A DNA stretch of 64,000 bases, taken from positions 269,806-333,805 of the forward strand of contig NZ_FTNI01000006.1 of the NCBI RefSeq assembly GCF_900156315.1, written 5' to 3'. Below are positions 9,739 to 18,196 of this stretch, piece by piece. Under the pieces are notes generated by a model. The model worked only from the letters and a program-made list of their open reading frames with translations, had not been told where the DNA came from and ran no database searches. A program made the position numbers and the translations under genes. The stretch is from Microbispora rosea (GTDB lineage: Bacteria; Actinomycetota; Actinomycetes; Streptosporangiales; Streptosporangiaceae). Position 1 is the stretch's first letter. Each line of letters opens with the position of its first letter.

Positions 9739-10065
9739 CGGCCGGCGCCTGTCACCTCCTCACTTCCTCTTGACCGCGATGACGGATTTCACCAGCATGC
9801 TGGAGAGTTCCGGAAAGCTTGCGGCGAACCAGCGCCACCGCCGGAGCCGTGTCCTCGCCGCGAACTGCCGGGGGCGTCGACGAAACGGCTTCTCAAGGCG
9901 TGCAGTCGGCTCACGCACTCTCCTCGGTGCACACGGAAATTCGGAGTTTCTGGCGGGGCTTCTGAAATACCGCCGAATCGGCTGCGGAATGTCGCGGGAC
10001 TTCAGCGCGAAGAGCACCGGAAACCGGCGCGGCATGCCGTCGCGGCGGGTGCGTACAGTGAAGAG
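9739..10065. other. 327-bp intergenic region without a clear gene
   Basis: The region lies between the response regulator and the PaiB-like gene. A TACAGT box at about 10053 just before the GTG at 10066 may be a -10 of a leaderless promoter. On the minus strand the last ~20 codons before 9760 read like the C-terminus of a methyltransferase-type enzyme (AASFPELSSMLVKSVIAV), but nothing upstream supports an intact gene. Nothing else was seen. Confidence 0.45.
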
Positions 10066-10677
10066 GTGCTGATCCACCCCTGGGACGCCGGCACGGACGA
10101 GGAGGCGCTGGCCTTCGTCCGCGCGAACGAGTTCGGCCACCTCATCGCGTCCGGACGTGACCGCGACGTGCCGGTGGTCGTGCCGACGCAGTTCCTCCTC
10201 ACCGACGCGTCCACGATCCTGCTGCACCTCGCCCGGCCGAACCCCGTCTGGGCGGCGATCGAGGAGAACCCCGCCGTGGTCATGGCCGTGGCCGGCGACT
10301 GGGCGTACGTCGAGGGGGCGTGGAAGGCGCTGCCCGGCGCCGGCGAGGATCCCCGGCTCGGCGTCCCCACGACCTACTACGCGGCCGTCCAGCTGGTCTG
10401 TCACGCGGAGATCGTCGACGACCCCGATGGGAAGCTCGGCATCCTGCGTGCCCAGCTCGCCCGCCTGGACCACGATCTCGCCGACCCCGCCGAGCATCAC
10501 CGGCGCCTGCCGGGCATCCGCGGCCTCCGGCTGATCGTCCAGAAAATCAACGGCAAGTTCAAGTACGGCGGGAACGTGGACGAGGACCACCGCCGATACG
10601 TCGCGGAACGCCTCGCGGAGCGGGGCGGCCCCGGCGACCGCGCCGCCCGCGAGCAGCTCCTGCGACGGCTCCGCTGA
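10066..10677 (+). CDS. PaiB-type FMN-binding protein
   Basis: 203 aa. It begins LIHPWDAGTDEEALAFVRANEFGHLIASG and continues with VPTQFLL, HLARPNPVW, YVEGAWK and VPTTYYAAVQLVCHAEIV, which is the FMN_bind_2/PaiB family pattern. Bacillus PaiB is described as a negative regulator of sporulation and degradative-enzyme genes, while other members are flavin-binding proteins of unknown activity. IVQKINGKFKYG near the C-terminus is the conserved family signature. It starts at a GTG preceded by a possible leaderless promoter. No operon partner. Confidence 0.85.
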   Translation: MLIHPWDAGTDEEALAFVRANEFGHLIASGRDRDVPVVVPTQFLLTDASTILLHLARPNPVWAAIEENPAVVMAVAGDWAYVEGAWKALPGAGEDPRLGVPTTYYAAVQLVCHAEIVDDPDGKLGILRAQLARLDHDLADPAEHHRRLPGIRGLRLIVQKINGKFKYGGNVDEDHRRYVAERLAERGGPGDRAAREQLLRRLR

Positions 10678-10812
10678 CCCCGCAGGAGGCCGGCGCGGTG
10701 CCGCCACAGGCCCGTTGCGGATCGGCGTATCCCGTGCCGCCATGGCCGGCATTCCCCACCGCCCGCGGAGCCGATACTCGGTGTAGGTCGCGCGGTGAGT
10801 AGGAGACGGTAT

Positions 10813-10983
10813 GTGGCAAGAGGGGTGCCGGGCGGCTATCGGATCTGGGACAACAAAGCCCGCCGATGGTGGGGAGACCTCTACGAGCTGTGCCCCGACG
10901 ATCTGCTGAACGAACTGAACGGCGGCGCGAACCACGAGAAGATCACGGCACTGCTCAAACGGTACCGAGCCCTCAAGCGCTGA
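10813..10983 (+). CDS. Small conserved-looking hypothetical protein
   Basis: 56 aa, starting VARGVPGGYRIWDNKARRWW and ending in a basic amphipathic helix (EKITALLKRYRALKR). The WDNKARRWWG core with the following LYELCPDDLLNELN suggests a small folded protein, but I recognise no family. The GTG at 10813 has AGGAGA 6 nt upstream; an in-frame GTG at 10795 would put the ribosome site inside the gene. Base composition and third-position GC fit a real gene. Confidence 0.55.
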   Translation: MARGVPGGYRIWDNKARRWWGDLYELCPDDLLNELNGGANHEKITALLKRYRALKR

Positions 10984-11097
10984 TCCGTCGCCTGCGTTGT
11001 GGTGGGCATACGCCCGATCCGGCCGTGCGCGTGCTAAGAACTCGCACGACCGCGCCGGGGTGCGCGACTTGTCGTACCGGAGGTGTAGAAGTGTGGC

Positions 11098-12192
11098 GTG
11101 GCTGCTGAGACGACCTGGGCGCAGGTGCTCGCCTGGAGGCTGAGACGGCAGTTCGTCGAGCCCGCGGGCGGCGGCGACGCGGTGACGATCGCCCGGCGGC
11201 TGTGCGGGGTGCAGGCGCAGGTCGCCTCGTCGGCGGCGCTGGCCGTGGCCGTACGGCACGCGAGCCCGCGTCCGGGAGAGATCGAGGACGCCCTGTGGCG
11301 TGACCGCACGCTGGTCAAGACCTGGACGATGCGCAGCACGCTCCATCTCCTGCCCGTCGACGAGTTCCCCGCCTACCGAGCGGCCCTCGGGGCGCTCCGG
11401 TTCTGGGAGAAGGCCTCCTGGCAGCGCGGTCACGGAGTGTCCGCCGCGGAGATCGAGGCCGTCGTGGACGCCGTTCCGCGCGCGTTGTCCGGCCGGGTGC
11501 TGACCCGCGAGGAACTGGTCGAGGCGGTCATCGAGGTGACCGGGGACGCTCATCTGCGCGAGGCCCTCACGTCCGGCTGGGGCGCGCTGCTCAAGCCGCT
11601 CAGCTTCCTGGGCGAGCTGTGTTACGGCCCGCCGCGCGACCGAAGGGTCACCTTCACCACCCCGGCCGACTGGCTTCCGGGCGGCCGAGGGGAGGTGCTC
11701 TCGCCGGAGGAAGGGGGAGCGCGGGTGCTCCGCGCGTTCCTCGGCGCCCACGGCCCGGCCACCCCCCGGATGTTCGACGCCTGGCTGCTGCGCGGCGTCA
11801 CACCGAAGGCCGTGCTGCGCGGGTGGTTCGGGGAGCTGGAGGATGAGCTCGCGCAGGTCGAGGTGGACGGCATGCCCGCCGTGCTGCCGGCGGAGCTTCT
11901 CGACGACCTGCTGGCCTGCCCGCCGTCGGAGGACGTGCACCTGCTGCCCGGCTTCGACCAGTTCATCCTGGGTGCGCCGCGCGACCTGGAACCGCTCCTG
12001 CCGGCGTCCGCGCGGCCCAAGGTGAGCCGGGCGGCGGGGTGGATCTCGCCCGTGGTGGTCTACCGGGGCCGGGTGGCGGGGGTGTGGGAGGCCAAGGAGG
12101 GGCGTCCCGTCGTCGAGCTCTTCGAACCGGTGCCGGAGCACCTCCTGGCCGCGGAGACCGACCGCGTCACCACGCTCCTCGACGGGCTGTAG
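11098..12192 (+). CDS. AlkZ/HTH_42-like winged-helix DNA-binding protein
   Basis: 364 aa. The sequence pattern of ARRLCGVQAQVASSA, WRDRTLVKTWTMRSTLHLLP, GWGALLKPLSFLGELCYG and LLPGFDQFILG is that of the winged-helix HTH_42 family, whose studied members AlkZ and AlkX (YcaQ) are DNA glycosylases acting on bulky or cross-linking alkyl lesions. The catalytic Q-x-Q motif of the AlkZ branch is visible as Q39-A-Q41. No biosynthetic cluster for a genotoxin lies next to it, so a general repair role is more likely than self-resistance. It is convergent with the ABC permease gene. Confidence 0.8.
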   Translation: MAAETTWAQVLAWRLRRQFVEPAGGGDAVTIARRLCGVQAQVASSAALAVAVRHASPRPGEIEDALWRDRTLVKTWTMRSTLHLLPVDEFPAYRAALGALRFWEKASWQRGHGVSAAEIEAVVDAVPRALSGRVLTREELVEAVIEVTGDAHLREALTSGWGALLKPLSFLGELCYGPPRDRRVTFTTPADWLPGGRGEVLSPEEGGARVLRAFLGAHGPATPRMFDAWLLRGVTPKAVLRGWFGELEDELAQVEVDGMPAVLPAELLDDLLACPPSEDVHLLPGFDQFILGAPRDLEPLLPASARPKVSRAAGWISPVVVYRGRVAGVWEAKEGRPVVELFEPVPEHLLAAETDRVTTLLDGL

Positions 12193-12215
12193 CCCGCGGC
12201 CGGGGTCGCGGCCGG

Positions 12216-13064
12216 TCAGGTCACCTCCTTGCGGAGCAGGCGGACCAGGCCCGCGGCCATGGGGATGACGATCCAGAAGACGGCCGACGTGGCGAGCCGG
12301 GCTCCCTCACCCCAGGTCATGTCGCCACTGGTCAGCGGAGCACACGTGGTGTTGAGGTCGAGCCACTCGGCGAGGGCGGCGCCGACCGGGCCGAGCCTGC
12401 CGACGACGGCCCACAGGACCGGCGTCGTCAGGCTGATCACGATCGCGGCGGGTGCGTTGAGGAGCAGCGCGCCGAGGGCGAGGCCCTGCGCGGCCACGAG
12501 CACGTTCACTCCGGTCCAGCCGAGCAGCCAGATCGGCTGGACGTCCCAATCGGCGGGAATGCCGCCGACCTCGGCCACGACGGCCGTGACCGGCACCGCG
12601 ACCAGCATGGCGAACAGTGAGAGCGCCACCGCCGCGACCAGGGGCGGCACGCTCTTGGCGGCGAGGACGCGATGGCGGCGCGGTTCGAGCACGAAGGTGG
12701 TCAGCGCCGTGCGGTGCGTCCACTCGCCGGTCATGGTGAGGATGGCGAGCACCGGGAGCAGGGTGCCGAGGGCGATCCCGGCGGTGCCCGCCAGGGTCTG
12801 CGGCTTCGGCCTGACGACTGCGCCGCGCGCGACGACCGACGCGACCACCAGCCCGACCATGACCAAAGTGATGATCATTCCGCTGCGGGTGTCGACGAGC
12901 TTGCGGGCTTCGACCGCAAGCAGCCTGCGGAACGGGATCGGCCGGTCGGCGTTCGCTGTGCCGTTCACTGTGCCGTTCACTGTGGCGTCCAACGTGTCGT
13001 CTTCCGTGACGGGGCTCGGCGTGGCCCGCGTGATGTCGTGGGGGTGGTGGCCGGCGCGGGTCAT
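12216..13064 (-). CDS. ABC-2-type transporter permease
   Basis: 282 aa. About 45 polar residues (with a Thr/Asn-rich stretch) precede six membrane helices, beginning MIITLVMVGLVVASVVARGA. The segment TGEWTHRTALTTFVLEPRRHRVLAAKSV is typical of ABC-2 permeases that pair with a separate ATPase. The ATG overlaps the ATPase stop (ATGA), giving a two-gene export module. Substrate unknown; the divergent two-component system suggests an antimicrobial or envelope-stress role, by analogy only. Confidence 0.85.
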   Translation of the reverse strand: MTRAGHHPHDITRATPSPVTEDDTLDATVNGTVNGTANADRPIPFRRLLAVEARKLVDTRSGMIITLVMVGLVVASVVARGAVVRPKPQTLAGTAGIALGTLLPVLAILTMTGEWTHRTALTTFVLEPRRHRVLAAKSVPPLVAAVALSLFAMLVAVPVTAVVAEVGGIPADWDVQPIWLLGWTGVNVLVAAQGLALGALLLNAPAAIVISLTTPVLWAVVGRLGPVGAALAEWLDLNTTCAPLTSGDMTWGEGARLATSAVFWIVIPMAAGLVRLLRKEVT

Positions 13065-13816
13065 GCGGCGCCCCGGCCCGCGTCGACGCCCGGGAACGTG
13101 CCGGTGCCCGGGCTCCGGTCGGTGTGCGCGGTCAGTTCGAGGAAGGTCTGTTCGAGGCCGCGGCCCCGGCTCAGCTCCTCGACCGTGCCCTGGGCGAGCA
13201 CCCGTCCACGGCCGATCATCACGATGCGGTCCGCCACCTGTTCCACCTCGTGCAGCAGGTGCGAGCTGAGCAGCACGGCGCATCCGGAGTCCGCGAGGTG
13301 GCGCAGCAGCAGGCGCATCCAGTGGATGCCCTGAGGGTCGAGGCCGTTGGCGGGTTCGTCCAGGATGAGCACCTCGGGATCGCCCAGCAGGGCGTGGGCG
13401 ATGCCGAGCCGCTGCCGCATCCCGAGTGAGTAGCCGCCGATCCTCCGCCGGCTCTCCCGTTCGGTCAGGCCCACCAGGTCGAGCACCTCGCCGACCCGCG
13501 TCCTCGGCAGTCCGAGGGTCATCGCGCCGAGGGTCAGGACCTCCCTGCCGGTGCGGCCCGGGTGCCGGGCCCCCGCGTCGAGCAGGGTGCCGGCCCGCAG
13601 GCCCGGGCAGGCCATCTCGGCGTACGGCAGGCCGAGCACGGTCGCGGAACCGGAGGAGGGCCGAGAGAGCCCCACCAGTACGCGCAGGGCCGTCGACTTC
13701 CCGGCGCCGTTGGGCCCGAGGAAGCCGGTGACGCTCCCGGGCCCGACGGCGAAGGTGACGTCGTCGAGCGCCCGCACCTTCCCGTAGATCTTGCTGACGT
13801 GTCTGAACTCGATCAT
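13061..13816 (-). CDS. ABC transporter ATP-binding protein
   Basis: 251 aa. Walker A is GFLGPNGAGKST, the Q-loop region is unusual (LLDAGARHPGRTG), the signature is YSLGMRQRLGIAHALLG, Walker B is VLILDEPANGLDP, and the switch His is in LLSSHLLHEVEQ. This is the DrrA/CcmA-like drug-export type that works with an ABC-2 permease. It starts at the ATG at 13816 where the family begins; a longer open frame reaches 13966 without similarity. It is the first gene of the exporter operon and is divergent from the NarL-type kinase at 13980. Confidence 0.92.
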   Translation of the reverse strand: MIEFRHVSKIYGKVRALDDVTFAVGPGSVTGFLGPNGAGKSTALRVLVGLSRPSSGSATVLGLPYAEMACPGLRAGTLLDAGARHPGRTGREVLTLGAMTLGLPRTRVGEVLDLVGLTERESRRRIGGYSLGMRQRLGIAHALLGDPEVLILDEPANGLDPQGIHWMRLLLRHLADSGCAVLLSSHLLHEVEQVADRIVMIGRGRVLAQGTVEELSRGRGLEQTFLELTAHTDRSPGTGTFPGVDAGRGAA

Positions 13817-13979
13817 GCCACTCAGTGCACCGCGCGGGCGGGCGCCGCCGCATCGGACCGGGGTCCGGTGCGTCTCGACGCGGGGCGCGGCCTTTCGCGT
13901 CTCGGCGATACCCGCGGCTGTCCACAGGTCGACCCAGGTCGCTAAAACCTGTCCGGTGCGGTCCATAAGCTGTGGGGCT

Positions 13980-15158
13980 GTGCACGGCCGACCGGACTAC
14001 CAGCCACCCCTGGACAGGTGGGGTGTCGCGCTGCGTTACCTGTGTGCCGTGGTGCCGATGCTCTTCAACGGCATCGTGCTGGCCTGGCTCGTCTTCCGGG
14101 ACGGCGACCGTCTTCCGCAGGTGCTGATCGACACGACGCTCGGCCTGACCGGGCTGGTCCTGATGGGGTGGCGGCGCCGGTGGCCGTGGCAGATCGCTCT
14201 GGCGACCGCCCTGCTGACCACGGTCTCGTCCACGGCGACCGGCCCCGCGTACGTCGCGTACGTGTCCCTGGTGACCCATCGCCGGTGGAGCCGGACGATC
14301 CCGATCGCGGCCGCGTACGTGGTGTCCCTGCTGGTCGGCGGATCTCTGGGCGGCATCGACCAGGCCACGGTCGTCTCCTCGGTGACGGGGCTGACGATTC
14401 TCGGCGGGCTGACCGTGTTCGGCCTCTACCTGCGCGGACGCCGCGATCTGGAGCTGTCGCTGCGCGAGCGGGCGCGGGCCGCCGAGCGTGAGCAGCGGCA
14501 GCGCATCGACCAGGCGCGGCTGGCGGAACGCGTCAAGATCGCCCAGGAGATGCACGACGTGCTCGCGCACCGGATCTCCCTGCTGGCGATGCTGGCCGGC
14601 GGCCTGGCCTACCGGACCGACCTCGGCCCGGAGCAGACGCGCGAGGCCGCGCTGGCCATCCAGGAGAACGCGCACCAGTCGCTCAACGAGCTGCGCACGG
14701 TGCTGCGCACGCTCCGCGACGACGGCGCCGTGGAGGCGCCGCAGCCCGGCCTGAGCCATCTGGAGGCGTTGTTCGGCGAGGTCCGCGCCGCCGGCCAGCG
14801 AGTCGAGGTGGACGACAGCATCGACGGCCGGGAGTCGCTGCCCGCGCACACGGGCCGGCACGCCTACCGGATCGTGCAGGAGGCGCTGACCAACGCGCGC
14901 AAGCACGCGCCGGGCGCGAGGGTCACCGCCGAACTCGGCGGCCGGGCGGGGGAGGGCCTGCGGATCCGGGTGACGAACCCCACGCGCCCCGGCTCGGCCC
15001 CCGGCCCCGGCGGCAGGCTCGGCCTGGTGGGCCTGGCGGAGCGGACGAGGATGGCCGGCGGCACCTTCAGCCATACGATCCAGGACGGGCGCTTCATCCT
15101 TGATGTCCGATTGCCATGGGAGGCTGCGGATCGTGACCCGGCTGGTGATAGTGGATGA
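13980..15158 (+). CDS. NarL-system sensor histidine kinase
   Basis: 392 aa. Four to five membrane helices (residues about 15-140) without a large extracellular domain, then a coiled region (LELSLRERARAAEREQRQR), HisKA_3 with KIAQEMHDVLAHRISLL (phospho-His about residue 192) and a HATPase_c domain (EALTNARKHAPG; GGRLGLVGLAERTRMAGG). This small intramembrane-sensing layout is common in actinomycete kinases paired with ABC exporters. The GTG at 13980 is assigned from where the family similarity begins. A CATAAGCT about 15 nt upstream could be a -10 of a leaderless transcript. It overlaps the regulator by 26 nt. Confidence 0.9.
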   Translation: MHGRPDYQPPLDRWGVALRYLCAVVPMLFNGIVLAWLVFRDGDRLPQVLIDTTLGLTGLVLMGWRRRWPWQIALATALLTTVSSTATGPAYVAYVSLVTHRRWSRTIPIAAAYVVSLLVGGSLGGIDQATVVSSVTGLTILGGLTVFGLYLRGRRDLELSLRERARAAEREQRQRIDQARLAERVKIAQEMHDVLAHRISLLAMLAGGLAYRTDLGPEQTREAALAIQENAHQSLNELRTVLRTLRDDGAVEAPQPGLSHLEALFGEVRAAGQRVEVDDSIDGRESLPAHTGRHAYRIVQEALTNARKHAPGARVTAELGGRAGEGLRIRVTNPTRPGSAPGPGGRLGLVGLAERTRMAGGTFSHTIQDGRFILDVRLPWEAADRDPAGDSG

Positions 15159-15780
15159 CGACGCGATGGTGCGGACCGGGCTGCGTCTGATCCTCGGCGG
15201 CGAACCCGACTTCGACATCGTCGGGGAGGCCGAAGACGGGCTGCGCGCGATGGACGTGATCCGCGACCTGCGTCCCGACGTGGTGCTGCTGGACATCCGG
15301 ATGCCCAACCAGGACGGGCTGACGACCACCGAGCTGCTGCGGGCCCAGCCCGGCCCGCCGCGGATCCTCGTGCTCACCACGTTCGACGCCGACGACATGG
15401 TGCTGCGGGCCCTGCGGCTCGGCGCCGACGGCTTCCTGCTGAAGGACACCCCGCCGCCCCGGATGATCGAGGCGGTCCGCGCTGTGGCGACGGGGGAGCC
15501 GGTGCTGTCTCCGAGCGTGGCCCGGCAGGTGATCGCCGCGGCGACCGGCGGGCCGGGACCGGCACTCCCACAGGCGAGGGAGGAGCTGGGCCGGCTCACC
15601 GAGCGCGAACTCGAGGTCGCGGTCGAGGTGGCGCACGGCAGGTCGAACGCCGAGATCGCCGAACGTCTCTACATGAGCGTCGCCACCGTGAAGGCGAACA
15701 TCACCAGGATCTTCGCCAAGCTCGGCACGGACAACCGCGTCCAGGTGGCGATGAAGGTGCGCGACGCCGGTCTCCTGTGA
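15133..15780 (+). CDS. NarL/FixJ-family response regulator
   Basis: 215 aa. Receiver with VIVDDDAMVRTG, the phospho-Asp at about residue 54 (VVLLDIRMPNQDG) and FLLKDTPP. The LuxR-type HTH is [26 protein letters not shown] followed by VATVKANITRIFAKLGT. The GTG at 15133 has GGGAGG 9 nt upstream, inside the kinase gene. It is the partner of the kinase at 13980 and probably controls the divergent ABC exporter. Confidence 0.93.
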   Translation: MTRLVIVDDDAMVRTGLRLILGGEPDFDIVGEAEDGLRAMDVIRDLRPDVVLLDIRMPNQDGLTTTELLRAQPGPPRILVLTTFDADDMVLRALRLGADGFLLKDTPPPRMIEAVRAVATGEPVLSPSVARQVIAAATGGPGPALPQAREELGRLTERELEVAVEVAHGRSNAEIAERLYMSVATVKANITRIFAKLGTDNRVQVAMKVRDAGLL

Positions 15781-15940
15781 GCGCACCCCTCGACCGCCGG
15801 TTCGGCTGTGACTGCCCGCGCCCGCGTCCGCCGTCCGGCTGCGCCGGTCCGCGACGGCATTCGGCGTCGGGGTGGCGTCGGGGTGGCGGCAGGGTGCGCG
15901 GCCCGTCACGGGGACGGCGACCGGGAAGCCGGGCCGGCGA

Positions 15941-16915
15941 TCAGTCCAGCCAGGCGGCAGGGGAGGGCAGGCGCCGGTCGAGTTCGTCCCACAGACCCGC
16001 CGGGATCGGGAGGGTGGCGAGGCGCACAGTCTCCTCGATCCGCTCGGGCTCCGAGACGCCGACGATGGTGGACGTCACCCGGGGGTCGCGCAGCGAGAAC
16101 TGCAGCGCGGCGGCGGCGAGTGGCACGCCGTGCTCGTCGCAGGCCCGTCGCATGGCGCGGACCGCGTCCCTGACGGCCTCGCCGGTGTCCCGGTAGGCGT
16201 AGCGGGGCTGGGCGTCGGGTCCCTTGACCAGCATCCCGCCCCCGTACGGCGCGCCGTTGACGAAGGCGACGCCGCGATCGCGGGCCTCGTCGAGCAGCGG
16301 ATCGGCCTCGCGGTTGACCAGCGTCCAGCGATTGTGGCTGATCACGGCGTCGAACGCGCCGGTCGCGACGTAGTCGCGCAACAGGCCGATCGGGCCGCCC
16401 GCGATGCCGATGTGGCCGGCGACGCCGGCGTCCCGCAGCGCCACCAGTGCCTGCACCGCCCCGCCGGGGCCCATGGCCTCCTCGAACGTGATGTGGAATT
16501 CGGGGTCGTGCAGGTACAGCAGCGGCACGCGATCGACGCCGAGCCGCTCCAGGCTCTCCTCGGCCGACCGGCGCACGCGCTCGCCGGAGAAGTCGCCGGT
16601 GTCGGGGTCCGCGTCGACCTTGGTGGCCAGGACGAACCCGGCGGGGACGCCGCCGCGCTGCCGGACCACGGCGCCGATGCGTCGTTCCGCGCTGCCGCCG
16701 CCGTAGTTGTTCGAGGTGTCGAGGAAGTTGAACGGCCCGTCGAACACGGCTTCCACGGTGGCCCGCGCGCGCTGCTCGCCGACCTCGTAGCCGTACAGTC
16801 CCGGCATGCTCGCCAGGGGACTGGTGCCGACGCAGATCGGCGTCACCGCCAGGCCGGTGCGTCCGAACGGCCGGCGCACCGAAGGGCCGGGGACCGGCAG
16901 GTCGTCGAGGGGCAT
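15941..16915 (-). CDS. Aldo/keto reductase
   Basis: 324 aa. A TIM-barrel aldo/keto reductase with the catalytic tetrad visible: Asp and Tyr in FLDTSNNYGGGSAE, Lys in FVLATKVDADP and His in LLYLHDPEF. The IVGVSEPERIEETV stretch is the usual cofactor-binding end. The layout is closest to the D-threo-aldose/L-fucose dehydrogenase-like branch, which oxidises or reduces sugars with NAD(P). It is 16 bp downstream of the NAD-dependent epimerase gene and probably co-transcribed, which supports a sugar-related role. Confidence 0.85.
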   Translation of the reverse strand: MPLDDLPVPGPSVRRPFGRTGLAVTPICVGTSPLASMPGLYGYEVGEQRARATVEAVFDGPFNFLDTSNNYGGGSAERRIGAVVRQRGGVPAGFVLATKVDADPDTGDFSGERVRRSAEESLERLGVDRVPLLYLHDPEFHITFEEAMGPGGAVQALVALRDAGVAGHIGIAGGPIGLLRDYVATGAFDAVISHNRWTLVNREADPLLDEARDRGVAFVNGAPYGGGMLVKGPDAQPRYAYRDTGEAVRDAVRAMRRACDEHGVPLAAAALQFSLRDPRVTSTIVGVSEPERIEETVRLATLPIPAGLWDELDRRLPSPAAWLD

Positions 16916-16931
16916 CAGGGGTGTCCTTCCG

Positions 16932-17969
16932 TCAGGAGCCGTCGCCCTGACCGGGCGCCAGCCGGGCCACGGCCGCCGAGGCGAGCCGGTGTCCTTCCGC
17001 CAGCCGGGCCAGCACCGCGTCGGTCGCGGCGTCGGGCCTGGTCTCCTCCGGATGGGCGGACCGCCAGGCGTGCAGCCGCCTGGCCCCTTCCGCCCAGGTC
17101 ACGACCGGCCGGAACGACGGGACGAACCGCCTGATCTTCGTGGTGTCGAACAACGCGGTGTGCTGGAGGTCGCCGACGATCAGGTCGGACCAGAACCAGT
17201 CCGGCGCGATGACCGGCAGGAACTCCGCGGGCAGGTGGAGGAGCCGGGCCGGCGTCGCGGTCGTCCGCCCGATGACCTCGTAGATCTCGTTCCAGGTCAG
17301 CGCCTCGTCGGAGGTGATGTGGAAGTCCTCGCCGACCGCCTGCCAGGCGCCGATCAGACCGACGAGGCCGACGGCGAAGTCGTCCGCGTGCGTGAGGGTC
17401 CACAGGTTGGTGCCGTCGCCGGGCACCACGATCTCGTCGCCGCGTGCGACCCGGTCCCACGCCGTCCAGTCGCCGGGCAGCGGCGGGTGCGCGTCGTCGT
17501 AGGTGTGCGAGGGGCGGACGATCGTGACGGGGAAGTCGCGCTCGTCGTAGGCGCGGCGCAGGACGTCCTCGGCCGCGATCTTGTCCCGGGCGTACGTGAG
17601 GTAGGGGTTGCGGCGTGTGGTCGACTCCGTGAACGGCGCCCGCCGCACCGGCTTGTGGTAGATGGACGCGCTGCTGATGTAGATGTACTGGGCGGTGTGG
17701 CCGTCCAGCAGGTCCACGGCCGCCGCGGTGTCCTCGGCGGTGAAGCCGAGGAAGTCGACGACGCAGTCGTACGTCGTCCCGGCCAGGGCGCGGCGCAGCG
17801 CGTCGCGGTCCCGCACGTCGGCGGTGAGCGACGTGACGCCCTCGGGCAGGGGACGGCGCCGGGCGGTGGTGCCCCGGTTGAGCACGTGGACGTCAAGGCC
17901 CCGGCGCACCGACTCGGCCACACAGGCCGAGCTGATCGTCCCGGTGCCGCCGATGTAGAGGACCTTCAC
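16932..17969 (-). CDS. NAD-dependent epimerase/dehydratase family protein
   Basis: 345 aa extended short-chain dehydrogenase. The N-terminal VLYIGGTGTISSACV is the GxxGxxG NAD(P)-binding loop. The active-site Ser is in YIYISSASIYHK, while the usual YxxxK appears as YARDK in PYLTYARDKIAAED. The late QHTALFDTTKIRRFVPSFRP resembles the reductase-like epimerases that act on sugar nucleotides or related compounds. The start is the GTG at 17969, where the Rossmann strand begins; GGAG lies about 8 nt upstream. It is the first gene of a probable operon with the aldo/keto reductase. Confidence 0.82.
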   Translation of the reverse strand: MKVLYIGGTGTISSACVAESVRRGLDVHVLNRGTTARRRPLPEGVTSLTADVRDRDALRRALAGTTYDCVVDFLGFTAEDTAAAVDLLDGHTAQYIYISSASIYHKPVRRAPFTESTTRRNPYLTYARDKIAAEDVLRRAYDERDFPVTIVRPSHTYDDAHPPLPGDWTAWDRVARGDEIVVPGDGTNLWTLTHADDFAVGLVGLIGAWQAVGEDFHITSDEALTWNEIYEVIGRTTATPARLLHLPAEFLPVIAPDWFWSDLIVGDLQHTALFDTTKIRRFVPSFRPVVTWAEGARRLHAWRSAHPEETRPDAATDAVLARLAEGHRLASAAVARLAPGQGDGS

Positions 17970-18196
17970 GCGGACTCCGAATCGTGTGGCGGTTGACGGG
18001 CCGTGCCGCACCCGGTCGTGCGGGTGCCGGCCAGCCCAAAACTTTCGGGAAATTTGTGAAAATTGTCGGGTTCGGCAGCAACTTAGGACGCGACGTCATC
18101 CCACGTCAAGAGCGCCTGCCACCCCACACCTCGGGGCCTGCCCGCCGTCGGTGACGCCGTCCCGCCGTCATCTGGAAAGAGATCGTGTCGCGTCGT

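Noticed and set aside
12216..15599. A 1127-codon open frame on the minus strand through the ABC permease and beyond
   Set aside because: Only the 12216-13064 part has membrane-protein character; the rest is antisense to the kinase/regulator pair and ABC ATPase and is an effect of high GC.
18035..18075. TTGTGAA-like half-site (Rex-type box) upstream of the epimerase gene
   Set aside because: The second half (TTCACAA) is absent, so this is not a good Rex operator.
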